This document shows, in pieces, positions 52,615-61,601 of a stretch of 64,000 nt of DNA. The translations under genes were made by a program, and so were the position numbers. Below the pieces are notes generated by a model, which was not told where the DNA came from, made no database searches, and saw nothing but the letters and a program-made list of their open reading frames with translations. The stretch is from Mycobacterium paraffinicum. Its GTDB lineage: Bacteria; Actinomycetota; Actinomycetes; Mycobacteriales; Mycobacteriaceae. The first letter of the stretch is position 1; each line of letters begins with the position of its first letter. The stretch lies in the NCBI RefSeq assembly GCF_001907675.1, contig NZ_MPNT01000012.1, forward strand, positions 62,001 to 126,000, in the 5' to 3' direction.

Positions 52615-53942
52615 CGACCGCGCCGGCGCGGAATACTTCTCCCATGGCCCGCACTCCCGACAAGCTACGGCGCCCCGGCTACGCCCCCGCCACCAATGCC
52701 GGCGTGGGGCGCCGTGGTCTGCACACCCGCGACCGGATACTCGGGTGCGCCGCGAAGGTCTTCCTGGCCAATGGATTTCATGCCACCTCGCTTGACGCCA
52801 TCGCCAAGGCGGCCCGCGCCTCCCGCGCCACCGTTTATCAATACTTCGCCGGCAAGGAGGAGATCTTCGGTGAACTGAGCGCGCTGGCCGGGCGTGATGT
52901 GCTGGCACACGGCGAACACCTCGGTGGACTCGGCCCGACGGCCGACGGGATTAACGCGCTGCACCGCTGGCTCGTCGAATGGGCGGATATCTACGACGCC
53001 CACGCTGCGGTGTTCGCCGAGTTTCCGGGCATCGGCACGGCCACCGGGTTGGCCGTCGTCGACGCCAGTTCGGCCGCCGCCCAGTTCCATCAGACCGTCA
53101 CCGATCGGCTGCGGCGGACACGCCTGCGGGATCTGGAAGCCGACGACGCGGCCGCAGCACTCGGGCGGATCCCCCACATGGTTCACCTCTACAGGTACCG
53201 AAACATGTTCCCTTTGCCCGCTCGCGCGACCGTGACGTGGTCGTTGACCGGTGCATTGCAGCTGATGCTGTTCCCCGAGACCCCAGCCGACACGTTGCAG
53301 GTGCTAGCACCGGCAAGAGACGGATGCGCACGAACCACGCCCCGCGCCCTCGGCTATGCCGCGGCGACACCTGCGGCTGTCGAGGCGTCGGCATCGCCGA
53401 TTCCGCAGGATGTGCTGTCGGTCAGTTCGGCGTTGTTCGCCGAACGCGGCTACTACGCCATCGGCATGGCGGAGATCGCGGCCGCCGCCGACGTCAGCCG
53501 CGCGACCTTGTACCGGTACTTCAGCACCAAGGACAAGATCCTGGCCGAGCTGACCCGCCGAGCGGTCGCCGAGATCGAAAAGCACGCCGCCGCCCTGCCT
53601 GCCATGGCCGCGGATTCTCTGACCGAATGGATGCTTGGCTACGTCCAATTCCATCGCACCTACCGCGGCGTGATTCGGGCGTGGTTCGACGGCACGGTCG
53701 CAGAACAGCTCTCCAACGCCGATGTGGACCACGGTATTGGCGCGATTTTCCAGGCGGTTGCCGCGTTGTTGTCCACCGTCGACCTGCCGCCCGGCATCGA
53801 CGCCGACGTCGCAGGCGCGGTCTTCGCGGCGGTCCTGGGCCGGATGTCCGAGCCGACGGGGGCTAGCGGACCGGACAGCGACGAGCAGGCCGCTGAGTTG
53901 ATGGTCAAGCTGTTGCGCCGTTCGCTCTTGCGCGAAGCGTGA
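52611..53942 (+). CDS. Tandem (two-domain) TetR regulator, Mce3R-like architecture
   Basis: 443 residues with two complete TetR helix-turn-helix units. The first (about residues 40-87) includes SLDAIAKAARASRATVYQYF. The second (about 266-312) includes GMAEIAAAADVSRATLYRYF. Each is followed by a ligand-type domain. M. tuberculosis Mce3R is a known regulator with this unusual doubled layout; orthology is not claimed. A single chain would act as a pseudo-dimer and could read non-palindromic or directly repeated operators, which fits the 20-bp direct repeats upstream of its operon. ATG 52644 is an alternative start. Confidence 0.9.
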   Translation: MTTAPARNTSPMARTPDKLRRPGYAPATNAGVGRRGLHTRDRILGCAAKVFLANGFHATSLDAIAKAARASRATVYQYFAGKEEIFGELSALAGRDVLAHGEHLGGLGPTADGINALHRWLVEWADIYDAHAAVFAEFPGIGTATGLAVVDASSAAAQFHQTVTDRLRRTRLRDLEADDAAAALGRIPHMVHLYRYRNMFPLPARATVTWSLTGALQLMLFPETPADTLQVLAPARDGCARTTPRALGYAAATPAAVEASASPIPQDVLSVSSALFAERGYYAIGMAEIAAAADVSRATLYRYFSTKDKILAELTRRAVAEIEKHAAALPAMAADSLTEWMLGYVQFHRTYRGVIRAWFDGTVAEQLSNADVDHGIGAIFQAVAALLSTVDLPPGIDADVAGAVFAAVLGRMSEPTGASGPDSDEQAAELMVKLLRRSLLREA

Positions 53943-53952
53943 GCATAGGAGC

Positions 53953-55515
53953 TCAGCCGGCGGCGGCCTTCAGCTCGGCGCGCAGTCGCTTCTTGTCCAC
54001 CTTGCCGCTGGCCAGTACAGGCAGTTCGGCGACCAGCACCAGTCGACGAGGCACCTTGTAGCGCGCCAGTCGTTGCCGGACCCCCTCTTGCACCATTTCC
54101 AGCGTCGGCGACGCACCGCTGCGCGGCACCACGACCGCGCAGACCGCCTCGCCCCACTTGTCGTCGGGCACCCCGACGACAGCGCAGGCGACTACTCCGT
54201 CAACCGCACTGACCGCATCCTCGACCTCGGGCGAATAAATGTTCTCGCCGCCGCTGATGATCACGTCCTTCTTGCGGTCCATCAGATAGAGCAGACCGCG
54301 CCCGTCCAGTCGACCCATGTCGCCGGTGCGACACCACCCGTCCCGCAGCGTCGCCTGCGTTGCCGCCTCGTCCTGCCAGTAGCCGCGGAACATCGAGTCG
54401 GACCGCACGACGATCTCACCTGCCTGCCCCACGGGCAGGACGCCACCGTCCGCATCGACCACACGTACCCGGGTGTCGGGAAATGGGAAGCCAACCGAGC
54501 TCAGCCGCTCGGCAGCGTTGGGGTCGTCGAGGATGTGCAGTTCGCGGGGCAGTCCAGAGACAATGGCTTCCGTCTGTCCGTAAAGGTTGAGGAAACCCGC
54601 GTCCGGCAGCACGGCGAGGGCCCGCCGCAGGATGGCCGCGGTCATCGGCGCAGCCGAATAGACCACCGTGCGAACCGATTCCACCGCCGAGCAATCACTC
54701 ACCTCATCAAGGAGCGCCCTGAGCATGACCGGCGCCAGATGCAGCACCGTGATCCGCTCGTCGGCGATCAGCCTCACCGCATCGGCCGCGTCGAACTGTT
54801 GCTGCAGCACCACGGTTCCGCCGCGAGCATGCAGTCCACCGATAATCCCGAGCGCACCGAAGTGGAACATTGGCATGTTGATTAGCCCGCGATCGGCGCT
54901 GCCGCAACGCATCTCGTTGTTCATGGTGAATGCGACCCGGCGCATCTCTCGCTGCCCGAGGATGCAGCACTTGGATGCGCCGGTCGTGCCGCTGGTGAAC
55001 AGCAGATACGCGGTGTCGTCCGGCCGGGCTACGAAGTCGGGCGCTCCACTGCGGCCTTCCTCCACAAATCGTTCGTAACCCGTGATCCCCGGCGGAGCCT
55101 GTCCGCCGATGACCACCAACATCGGTGGCGACGGCATATCCGCGATGAGATCGCCGATCACCGGCACGAACTCGGCGGCGCAGAACACGATCGACGGGGC
55201 GACGCGCCGCAGCGCATCATCCATCTCGGGTGGCGAAAGCCGAAAGTTGATGGTGGCCATGATGATTCCGCCAAGTTGGGCGGCCGCGTTCACTTCGCCG
55301 AACTCGATGCTGTTGCGGCTCAACACCGCGATGCGGTCCTGGCGCTTCACCCCGTTCTCGGCCATGGCCGACACCAATCGGACTGCCCGGTCCCGTAATT
55401 GTGCGTGGGTCACGGTGCGCTGGCCGTACCGGTAGGCGACGACGTCGGGGAAGCGGACCGCGTTGTCGGTCACGATGTCACCGAGCGTCATGTCGTCGAC
55501 TTCGGCCCTCGACAT
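53953..55515 (-). CDS. AMP-forming acyl-CoA ligase
   Basis: 520 residues. The P-loop is LLFTSGTTGASKCCILGQ, with Cys-Cys where a small or charged pair is usual after the Lys. The hinge region reads MDRKKDVIISGGENIYSPEV, and the C-terminal Lys is in PVLASGKVDKKRL. It is third in an operon with a MaoC hydratase and a thiolase-like protein (3-bp gap). Probably a FadD-type activator of a steroid-, terpenoid- or fatty-acid side chain; the substrate is unknown. Confidence 0.92.
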   Translation of the reverse strand: MSRAEVDDMTLGDIVTDNAVRFPDVVAYRYGQRTVTHAQLRDRAVRLVSAMAENGVKRQDRIAVLSRNSIEFGEVNAAAQLGGIIMATINFRLSPPEMDDALRRVAPSIVFCAAEFVPVIGDLIADMPSPPMLVVIGGQAPPGITGYERFVEEGRSGAPDFVARPDDTAYLLFTSGTTGASKCCILGQREMRRVAFTMNNEMRCGSADRGLINMPMFHFGALGIIGGLHARGGTVVLQQQFDAADAVRLIADERITVLHLAPVMLRALLDEVSDCSAVESVRTVVYSAAPMTAAILRRALAVLPDAGFLNLYGQTEAIVSGLPRELHILDDPNAAERLSSVGFPFPDTRVRVVDADGGVLPVGQAGEIVVRSDSMFRGYWQDEAATQATLRDGWCRTGDMGRLDGRGLLYLMDRKKDVIISGGENIYSPEVEDAVSAVDGVVACAVVGVPDDKWGEAVCAVVVPRSGASPTLEMVQEGVRQRLARYKVPRRLVLVAELPVLASGKVDKKRLRAELKAAAG

Positions 55516-55518
55516 GAG

Positions 55519-56712
55519 TTACCGGCTACTCAGCAGCATCGATCCGGCCACCGGCCCGCCGCCCACACCGACGGCCACCACCTCGGGGGTGCGGGGCGCC
55601 TGCCGGTCGCCGCCCTCGCCCCACAGCTGGACACACGCCTCATGCAGGAAGCCCATTCCGTGCAGGCGACCGCCGGAGAGTTGCCCGCCACTGGTGTTGA
55701 TCGGCAGCGAACCGTCCAGTGCGATAGCCGAACCGTCGCCGACGAACTCGCCGACCTTGCCGTGCTCGCAGAAGCCCATCGCTTCCAGCCACATCACGGT
55801 CAGGAAGGAGAAGCCGTCGTAGAGCTGGGCCATGTCGACATCGGCGGGTGTCAGGGTGGTGTGCTCCCACAGCGTGGCCGCCGAATCGTGCGCGGCCATC
55901 GTGGTGATGTCGCAGCGCTGATCCCAGGTCGCCCGCTCGAACATCCCGGACCCGACGGACTCCACCGTCAGCGGGTGTCGCGGCAGGCCATTGGCGGCGT
56001 CACGGCGCGACACGATCACGGCGGTGGCGCCGTCGCAGGGCACATCGCAGTCGTAGAGGCACAGCGGCTCGGAGATCATCCGCGCTTCAAGGTAGTCGTC
56101 CATCGTCATCGGTTCGCGATAGATCGCATCGGGATTGAGTCCGGCGTTGGTGCGGGCGTTGATCGCGATGCGGCCGAGGTGCTCGCGGGTCAGACCGAAG
56201 TCGTGCATATAGCGCTGAGCGGGCATCGCCAGCCAGTTCGCCGCCGACAGTGCGCCAAAGGGCGCCATCCACTCAAGGTGCGGCGGCAATTCCCCGCCGC
56301 CGAACAGCACCGAGGCGCGGCCGCCGCCGGCCTGCTGCGCGGCGGTGGACTCCCACACCGACCGATAAACCACGACATGGTTGGCCAGCCCGAGCGTGAC
56401 CGCCATACAGGCCTCGATTGCCGGCCCGATCTGCCCCGCTGTCTCCATCGCCGAGACGTACCAGCGGGAGCGCAGTCCGAGTGCGTTGCGGACCTCCTGG
56501 ACGGTGGCACCGGAGAATCCCGCGTCCGGCACACCCGGTCCCGGGTAGCTGGCGATCCCGTCTACGTCGTCGACGCTCAACCCGGCGTCGGCGATCGCCC
56601 GCAGCACCGCCTCGAGGGTGAGGTCCAATCCCGTCCGGCCCAGCCTGCGGCCGACCTGCGACTTACCCGCTCCGGTCAGGACGGCTTTGCCGTCGAACGG
56701 GCCACTGGTCAC
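55519..56712 (-). CDS. Thiolase-like (SCPx/Ltp family) protein
   Basis: 397 residues from GTG 56712. It has thiolase-fold segments AVLTGAGKSQVGRRLGRTGL, AQLYDGFSFLTVMWLEAMGF and LPINTSGGQLSGGRLHGMGF. The nucleophile site reads SAMETAGQIGPAIEACMAVT, with no catalytic Cys at the usual place. Like the protein at 3698, it is more likely a non-thiolytic C-C cleaving or binding subunit. A DUF35 protein that could pair with it is encoded across the divergent promoter at 58466. Confidence 0.85.
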   Translation of the reverse strand: MTSGPFDGKAVLTGAGKSQVGRRLGRTGLDLTLEAVLRAIADAGLSVDDVDGIASYPGPGVPDAGFSGATVQEVRNALGLRSRWYVSAMETAGQIGPAIEACMAVTLGLANHVVVYRSVWESTAAQQAGGGRASVLFGGGELPPHLEWMAPFGALSAANWLAMPAQRYMHDFGLTREHLGRIAINARTNAGLNPDAIYREPMTMDDYLEARMISEPLCLYDCDVPCDGATAVIVSRRDAANGLPRHPLTVESVGSGMFERATWDQRCDITTMAAHDSAATLWEHTTLTPADVDMAQLYDGFSFLTVMWLEAMGFCEHGKVGEFVGDGSAIALDGSLPINTSGGQLSGGRLHGMGFLHEACVQLWGEGGDRQAPRTPEVVAVGVGGGPVAGSMLLSSR

Positions 56713-57167
56713 CAGACGAACCTAGCGATCAGTTCGGCCACGGCGGCCGGTTTGTCGACTCCGTCGATCTCGACGGTGTGTCGCACGGTCAGGTTCACGG
56801 TGTCGTCGGCGACCTTGGTGGCGTTGGCGAGCTCGGACCGGACTCGGATGCGGCTACCGGCGGTGACCGCGGACAGGAATCGCACCTTGTTCAGGCCGTA
56901 GTTGATACCCATCTTGGCGTTCTCGACGCGGTAGTTGTCCTTGCTCACACCGGGGATGAGCGAGAGCGTGAGAAAGCCGTGCGCGATGGTTGCGCCGTAA
57001 GGACTTTCGGCCTTGGCCTTCTCGACGTCGACGTGGATCCACTGATGATCCATCGTGACGTCGGCGAAGGCGTCGATCCGGCTCTGGTCGATTTCCACCC
57101 ACCGGCTGACGCCCAGTTCCTCACCGATCGTCGCGAGTGCATCGTCCACGGACCTGATCAACTTCAT
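56709..57167 (-). CDS. MaoC-family (R)-specific enoyl-CoA hydratase
   Basis: 152 residues from ATG 57167 after GGGAGCAGCG. The catalytic segment is DVTMDHQWIHVDVEKAK with the D-x4-H pair, then SPYGATIAHGFLTLSLIP. This is a full-length single-hotdog hydratase with an intact site. It overlaps the thiolase-like gene by 4 bases and opens a MaoC/thiolase-like/ligase operon. Confidence 0.93.
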   Translation of the reverse strand: MKLIRSVDDALATIGEELGVSRWVEIDQSRIDAFADVTMDHQWIHVDVEKAKAESPYGATIAHGFLTLSLIPGVSKDNYRVENAKMGINYGLNKVRFLSAVTAGSRIRVRSELANATKVADDTVNLTVRHTVEIDGVDKPAAVAELIARFVW

Positions 57168-57194
57168 CGCTGCTCCCAACGTCGCCTGCGCCGA

Positions 57195-57220
57195 TATACC
57201 GATATCTATTTAACGGTATA
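57195..57220. promoter_or_regulatory. Inverted repeat TATACCG-N12-CGGTATA
   Basis: Perfect 7-bp arms at 57195-57201 and 57214-57220, in the 109-bp gap between the divergent MaoC and thiolase genes. Position and symmetry suggest an operator controlling both arms; it is unlike the two motif families above. Confidence 0.55.
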
Positions 57221-57276
57221 GACTGGCCTCGCTCGTCGGGCAAGCAGCCCGTCAACTCTGACGACTTGGGAGACAC

Positions 57277-58464
57277 ATGGCCACCACCACGTCCCGCGCA
57301 GCGATCGTGGCCGCTGCCCGCACACCGATCGGAACGGCGCGCAAGGGCACGCTGGCCAACATGCCCGCGATCGAGCTCGCCAAACCCGTCGTGCAGGCCG
57401 TCGTCGAACGCTCCGGACTGGACGCGGCGGACTTCGACGACCTGGTGCTGGCCGAGAGCATGCAGGGCGGCGGCGACAGTGCCCGCTACATCGCGGTGGC
57501 CCTCGGCATGCTCGACATTCCCGGGCTCGCCGTGAACCGCCAGTGCGCATCGAGTCTTTCGGCCATCGCCGTGGGCGCCGGGCAGATCGCGTCCGGGATG
57601 AGCCGCGCCATCCTGGCCGGCGGTATGGAGTCGCTGTCGACCGGCCCAATCATGCAGAAGCGCAAGCTCTTCACCACAGGCAAGTCGCCCGAGGACTATG
57701 CGCAGTGGTTCCCCGAGTCGCATCCGCCGACTGCGGAAGCGCCCGCTATGGACATGTCCATCACCGTCGCGCACAACTGCAACCTTCAGTACGGGATCAC
57801 CCGCGAGGACCAGGACAAGTGGGCGCTGCGCAGCCACCAGCGTGCGATCAAGGCCATCGACGCTGGGGCGTTCACCGACGAGATCATCCCGCTCCAGGTG
57901 CCCCAGGCCGACGGCAGCGTGATTGCCTTCGCCGAGGACGAGCATCCACGGCGCGGGAGTTCGATGGAGTCGCTTGCCGGGCTGAAGGTGCTGCATCCTG
58001 AGATCGAAGGCTTCACCGTGACGGCAGGAAACTCCTCCGGGATCAACGACGCAGCGGCAGTGGTCGCGCTGGCCAGCCCGGACACCCAGCGGGAGGTGCT
58101 GGCAAGCGTGCTTTCCTGGACGCAGGTCGGACTGGACCCGACGCGGACCGGCAGCGGGCCGATCAAAGCTATCCCGAAGGCGCTCGAGTTGGCGGGCCGC
58201 AAGCTCGAGGATGTCGCACTATTCGAAATCAACGAGGCGTTCGCCGCTCAGGCGGTGGCGTGTGCGCGCGAACTCGGTCTCGACGAGGAGATCGTCAACG
58301 TCTACGGCTCGGGCATCAGCCTGGGCCACCCGATCGCCGCAACCGGCGCCCGCATGGTCACCTCGGCGATCTACGAATTGCGCAGGCGCGGTGGGGGTAT
58401 CGGCGTGCTGTCGATGTGCGCCGGCGGTGGTATGGGTGCCGCGATGGTCATTGAGGTGGCCTGA
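57277..58464 (+). CDS. Acetyl-CoA acyltransferase (thiolase), catalytic
   Basis: 395 residues with all catalytic residues: nucleophile Cys90 in VNRQCASSL, the His-containing block FEINEAFAAQAVAC, GSGISLGHPIAATGARM and the second Cys in SMCAGGGMGAAM. It is a standard degradative (FadA-type) thiolase cleaving 3-ketoacyl-CoA to acetyl- or propionyl-CoA and a shortened acyl-CoA. It is the only thiolase in the window with a complete active site. Confidence 0.95.
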   Translation: MATTTSRAAIVAAARTPIGTARKGTLANMPAIELAKPVVQAVVERSGLDAADFDDLVLAESMQGGGDSARYIAVALGMLDIPGLAVNRQCASSLSAIAVGAGQIASGMSRAILAGGMESLSTGPIMQKRKLFTTGKSPEDYAQWFPESHPPTAEAPAMDMSITVAHNCNLQYGITREDQDKWALRSHQRAIKAIDAGAFTDEIIPLQVPQADGSVIAFAEDEHPRRGSSMESLAGLKVLHPEIEGFTVTAGNSSGINDAAAVVALASPDTQREVLASVLSWTQVGLDPTRTGSGPIKAIPKALELAGRKLEDVALFEINEAFAAQAVACARELGLDEEIVNVYGSGISLGHPIAATGARMVTSAIYELRRRGGGIGVLSMCAGGGMGAAMVIEVA

Positions 58465-58465
58465 G

Positions 58466-58900
58466 ATGACCGCACTGATCACCGAGGGACTGTTCCGGGT
58501 CGACGGCGGCCGTGCGGTGCTGTTCGCGTCGCGCAGGCGTTCGTCGGGTGCGGTGAAGTTCCCTGCAGAGCGGCCCGAGCTGTTCGACGGCGACCCTGAC
58601 ATTCAGCAGGACATCGAGCCGATCGAATTGTCCACCGCCGGAACGTTGTACACCTATACGACGCAGGAGTTCCCGCCACCGCTGCCCTACAAGGGCAATC
58701 GGGATCCGAAGGTGTTCCAGCCGTATGTGGTGGGCTTCGTCGAGCTGGCCGAGGGCGTTCTGGTGGAGACGCTGATCGTCGACGCGACCGCCGACGAACT
58801 GCGGATCGGTCAGCGCCTGGTCTCGACCACCACGACCCTGGAGACCGCCGACGGTCAGTCGCTGGTGACGTTCGCGTTCCGACCGGCCGAGGAGAGTTAG
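58466..58900 (+). CDS. DUF35-like OB-fold protein without zinc ribbon
   Basis: 144 residues, ATG 1 nt after the thiolase stop. The OB fold is visible (LSTAGTLYTYTTQEFPPPLP, VGFVELAEGVLVETLIVD). The N-terminal zinc ribbon typical of DUF35 proteins is replaced by GGRAVLFASRRRSSGAVKFP with no Cys. It may be an acyl-CoA-binding partner of the thiolase here or of the thiolase-like protein at 55519. Confidence 0.82.
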   Translation: MTALITEGLFRVDGGRAVLFASRRRSSGAVKFPAERPELFDGDPDIQQDIEPIELSTAGTLYTYTTQEFPPPLPYKGNRDPKVFQPYVVGFVELAEGVLVETLIVDATADELRIGQRLVSTTTTLETADGQSLVTFAFRPAEES

Positions 58901-58910
58901 AGTCCATCCA

Positions 58911-59939
58911 GTGACGGACCTGGGCTCTCCGCAATTCGGGCTTCATCCCCTGCACGGCGTGCACGACCCCACGACCGGCAATCCGCCGCGCCGGCCGCGA
59001 TCCGCGCGCCGGACCACGTCGATCGACATGACCCGCGACGAGGGCTCGCTGGACCCGGTATATCTGAGGGGGCGGGCGCGCGATCTGTGGACAGCCGGCG
59101 ACGAAACGGTGACCGAACTCGGCTCCGCGACACTCTCGGCCACCATCGAGCTGGTCGCCCGCGTCGTGCGTCACGTCGAGGTCACGCCAGCCGTCGTCGC
59201 GATGTCTCGACTGGCGGGCGCACCCGCGATGAGCGGGTTCCGCGCCGCGGCCGACGCGGTGGCTCCCGAGCTGCGGCACGCCCGCGACCTGCGCTACACC
59301 CTGCTCGATGACGTTCCCGTCGCCACGCTGATCTCCGGCCACGCGCTGTCGGCGTCCAACCTGCTCGGCGACGTCGCGAAGTCCGGATACTACCTGCCGG
59401 TCGCAGACCAGTGTGCCGGCTTCGCGACCGGGGGTCTGCTAATGACTTCGTTCGAGGCGGGCGATCCCGTGATCGTCACCGGCCCAAAGGCTCCCGACCT
59501 CGACCACGGCCAAGATCCTGCGGACCCCTGGGCCTGGCACGAAGTGGCGGCGCTGCCGCGCCACGCCATGCGCCGCAGGCGGCGCATCGACGTCTACGAA
59601 GAACGCACCGGGCGAGTCGGCATCGATGCGATGTTCCGCGACACCTACGTGCGAAGCGACGGGGTGGAGACGATCATCCACGAGTACACCCTGGACGCCG
59701 TCGTGGACGCCCAGACCGGCGTCATCGTCGATTCGCGGGCCACACCGCGAGTGCTGCCGTGGCAGGAATGCCCGGGAGCCGTCGCCAGTGCTGCGCGAAT
59801 CACCGGAATGACGTTGCAGGAACTTCACTTTCGTGTGCGCCGCGAATTACACGGCACCAGCACATGCACCCATCTCAACGACCTGCTGCGTAGCATCGCC
59901 GACGCCGAGGCGTTGATACACCTCGTGACGGAAGCCTGA
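58911..59939 (+). CDS. DUF2889 family protein
   Basis: 342 residues from GTG 58911. The end LHGTSTCTHLNDLLRSIADA is the hallmark of DUF2889, a family of unknown activity found near benzoyl-CoA or acyl-CoA catabolism genes. An Arg-rich N-terminal region (NPPRRPRSARRTTSIDMTRD) precedes a two-part core. No membrane or signal segment is seen. It ends the thiolase/DUF35 operon. The function is unknown. Confidence 0.75.
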   Translation: MTDLGSPQFGLHPLHGVHDPTTGNPPRRPRSARRTTSIDMTRDEGSLDPVYLRGRARDLWTAGDETVTELGSATLSATIELVARVVRHVEVTPAVVAMSRLAGAPAMSGFRAAADAVAPELRHARDLRYTLLDDVPVATLISGHALSASNLLGDVAKSGYYLPVADQCAGFATGGLLMTSFEAGDPVIVTGPKAPDLDHGQDPADPWAWHEVAALPRHAMRRRRRIDVYEERTGRVGIDAMFRDTYVRSDGVETIIHEYTLDAVVDAQTGVIVDSRATPRVLPWQECPGAVASAARITGMTLQELHFRVRRELHGTSTCTHLNDLLRSIADAEALIHLVTEA

Positions 59940-59944
59940 GCGCG

Positions 59945-60091
59945 TCAGCGCGGGCCGGGCGTCGCGTCGCCCAGCTCGTCGGGTTGAGCGGGAGGTGTGG
60001 CGGACTTCGGCTTGGTCGCGCCGTCAGTCTCGTCGATGTCCTCGAGGGACGCCTCGTCGGTAATCGGTTGGCTGGTATCGAATCCTGACAT
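59945..60091 (-). CDS. Possible 48-residue acidic, Pro-rich small protein
   Basis: The open frame from ATG 60091 begins MSGFDTSQPITDEASLEDID and ends in ...ATPGPR. It is Asp/Glu/Thr/Pro-rich and probably disordered. No strong ribosome site is seen. It fills a 188-bp gap that otherwise holds nothing visible. Confidence 0.4.
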   Translation of the reverse strand: MSGFDTSQPITDEASLEDIDETDGATKPKSATPPAQPDELGDATPGPR

Positions 60092-60127
60092 GGCTACTGA
60101 ATAGCCAGAATCCCGGCGTTCAATCCT

Positions 60128-60487
60128 CTAAGCGTTGGCGAACGAGAACGTCCGTGTGCGGCTAACCGTCAGCGTGGTCACGTGATTCGTTGCGGGTGGC
60201 CAGATCACTGTTCCCTGCGAGATCACACCGCGAATGTCCCGATAGGCGGTGAAGGTGTCAGCCACCACACACGCCTGGATTTCAGCGCGTTGTGCGGCGT
60301 CACCCTTCACACCATCAACGACGACGGCGATTGTGGCGGAATCGAAGTCGACCACCCGCGCCGGTAGGGCCAGCAACTGGCCGTCGGTGTCGACGACACA
60401 GATCGCGCCGGACGGCCCTTGCGCCAAGAACTCGGCTAGTTCGTCCTCGGCCATCGCAATCGGACCGGAGCTGCGCGGATTAGGCAC
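60128..60487 (-). CDS. Small PNPOx-like split-barrel protein
   Basis: 119 residues from GTG 60487, overlapping the preceding gene's stop by 8 bases. The segments LAEFLAQGPSGAICVVDTDG and ALPARVVDFDSATIAVVVDG resemble the first strands of flavin/F420-binding pyridoxamine-oxidase-like barrels. Third gene of a TetR/PNPOx/PNPOx operon. Confidence 0.65.
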   Translation of the reverse strand: MPNPRSSGPIAMAEDELAEFLAQGPSGAICVVDTDGQLLALPARVVDFDSATIAVVVDGVKGDAAQRAEIQACVVADTFTAYRDIRGVISQGTVIWPPATNHVTTLTVSRTRTFSFANA

Positions 60488-60920
60488 GTCGATCGGGGAG
60501 ATCGGCGGCGCGGATCTGGTTGAGCGTCAGGACGACGAAGCACCGCTTGCCGCTGAGGAGGCGGTCGCGGACGTTCGTCACGACCGCCTCCGGCACGCGT
60601 TGATCCGGTGAGCTTTCGCCGATGAGCTCGTCGACCTCGGCTGCGGACGGTTGGTAGACGGAAGCATGACCACAAACAGAGACCCAACCCTCGTCGTCGC
60701 CGACTAAGCAGGCGACCTCGGGAGCCGAGCGCAGGTGTTGGACCTTGGCGCTCTTGGCGTAGGTGGCGAAGTAGAGGCAGCGGGTGGCGGAGCGATAGGC
60801 GACCGAACGCATGGCGTAGCCGATCGGACGTCCGGCGCCGTCGCGGCAGAAGAGAAACACGCGGTGGTGGGCACGGATGAGCTCGATGACGTCCGGCGCG
60901 TCGAGCGACAGCGGGCTCAC
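60480..60920 (-). CDS. Pyridoxamine 5'-phosphate oxidase-like protein
   Basis: 146 residues from GTG 60920 (VSPLSLDAPDVIELIRAHHR). The middle GYAMRSVAYRSATRCLYFAT, then SAKVQHLRSAPEVACLVGDD, is typical of the PNPOx-like split barrel that binds FMN or F420. The start overlaps the TetR stop (GTGA). The frame extends to 61382 but that part is antisense-frame noise inside the TetR gene. Redox role inferred from fold. Confidence 0.78.
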   Translation of the reverse strand: MSPLSLDAPDVIELIRAHHRVFLFCRDGAGRPIGYAMRSVAYRSATRCLYFATYAKSAKVQHLRSAPEVACLVGDDEGWVSVCGHASVYQPSAAEVDELIGESSPDQRVPEAVVTNVRDRLLSGKRCFVVLTLNQIRAADLPDRRA

Positions 60921-61528
60921 GACGCGAGAGGCGCTGCCATCGCGACGATCATCTCCGCGACCACCGCGATCATCTCGTCGCGGTCGACGGCCACGGTCTG
61001 CCGGTGCACCGTGTGCCAGGCGCGGTCTAGCAGCCCCATCACCGCGACGCCGACGACGTCTGGCGAGTGTGTGCCGTTTCCGGCAATCGCCTGGCCAAGC
61101 TTCCATGACGCCCGAGTCACCATGCGGTTGCGGGAGTTTCGGAAATCGTCGTCGTCGGGCGCCGACTGCGCCGAAGCGAGTACGAATGCGCCGTGGTGAT
61201 CCATGTAGTCGAAGTAATGACCGACCCAGGCCCGGATGTCGGCTGGGCCGAACGCTGCGTCGGCCTCGGCCCATTCCGCGATGACGGCCAGGGCTTCGCG
61301 GTAGGCGTTTTTGCCGAGGACGTTGAAGATCTCGCGCTTGTCTTTGAAGTAGGTGTAGAAGCCGGCCCGAGAGATGCCACACGCCTCAGTGATCGCATTG
61401 ATCGGCGTGCCCGCGTAGCCGCGTTCCAGAAACAGACGGCGACTGGCGTTCAGGATCGCCGCGCGGGTGCGCTCACCGCGGGTGGGGTCCGATTCCCGTT
61501 CGGTGGCCGAAGCCGAGGTCACCGTCAT
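60917..61528 (-). CDS. TetR family transcriptional regulator
   Basis: 203 residues. The DNA-binding domain is RGERTRAAILNASRRLFLER, then INAITEACGISRAGFYTYF. The C-terminal ligand domain is of usual length. It is divergent from the amidohydrolase at 61676, and the 147-bp gap holds two TGAC-N6-GTCA sites, one within a 28-bp palindrome. Autoregulation plus control of the amidohydrolase is the simplest model. Confidence 0.93.
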   Translation of the reverse strand: MTVTSASATERESDPTRGERTRAAILNASRRLFLERGYAGTPINAITEACGISRAGFYTYFKDKREIFNVLGKNAYREALAVIAEWAEADAAFGPADIRAWVGHYFDYMDHHGAFVLASAQSAPDDDDFRNSRNRMVTRASWKLGQAIAGNGTHSPDVVGVAVMGLLDRAWHTVHRQTVAVDRDEMIAVVAEMIVAMAAPLAS

Positions 61529-61542
61529 GCGGCGACCTTATA

Positions 61543-61556
61543 TGACAGTGTCGTCA
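61543..61556. promoter_or_regulatory. TGACAGTGTCGTCA operator-like site
   Basis: TGAC-N6-GTCA inverted repeat 15 bp upstream of the TetR start codon, well placed to block TetR transcription or translation initiation. Confidence 0.5.
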
Positions 61557-61601
61557 ACTGCAATCAATACACCTATTCGACAGATCATGGCACGGAATCA
61601 T

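Noticed and set aside
60480..61382. A 300-codon reading of the PNPOx gene
   Set aside because: The first half is very Arg-rich and overlaps TetR in another frame. The GTG at 60920 with a 4-base overlap gives a normal PNPOx protein.
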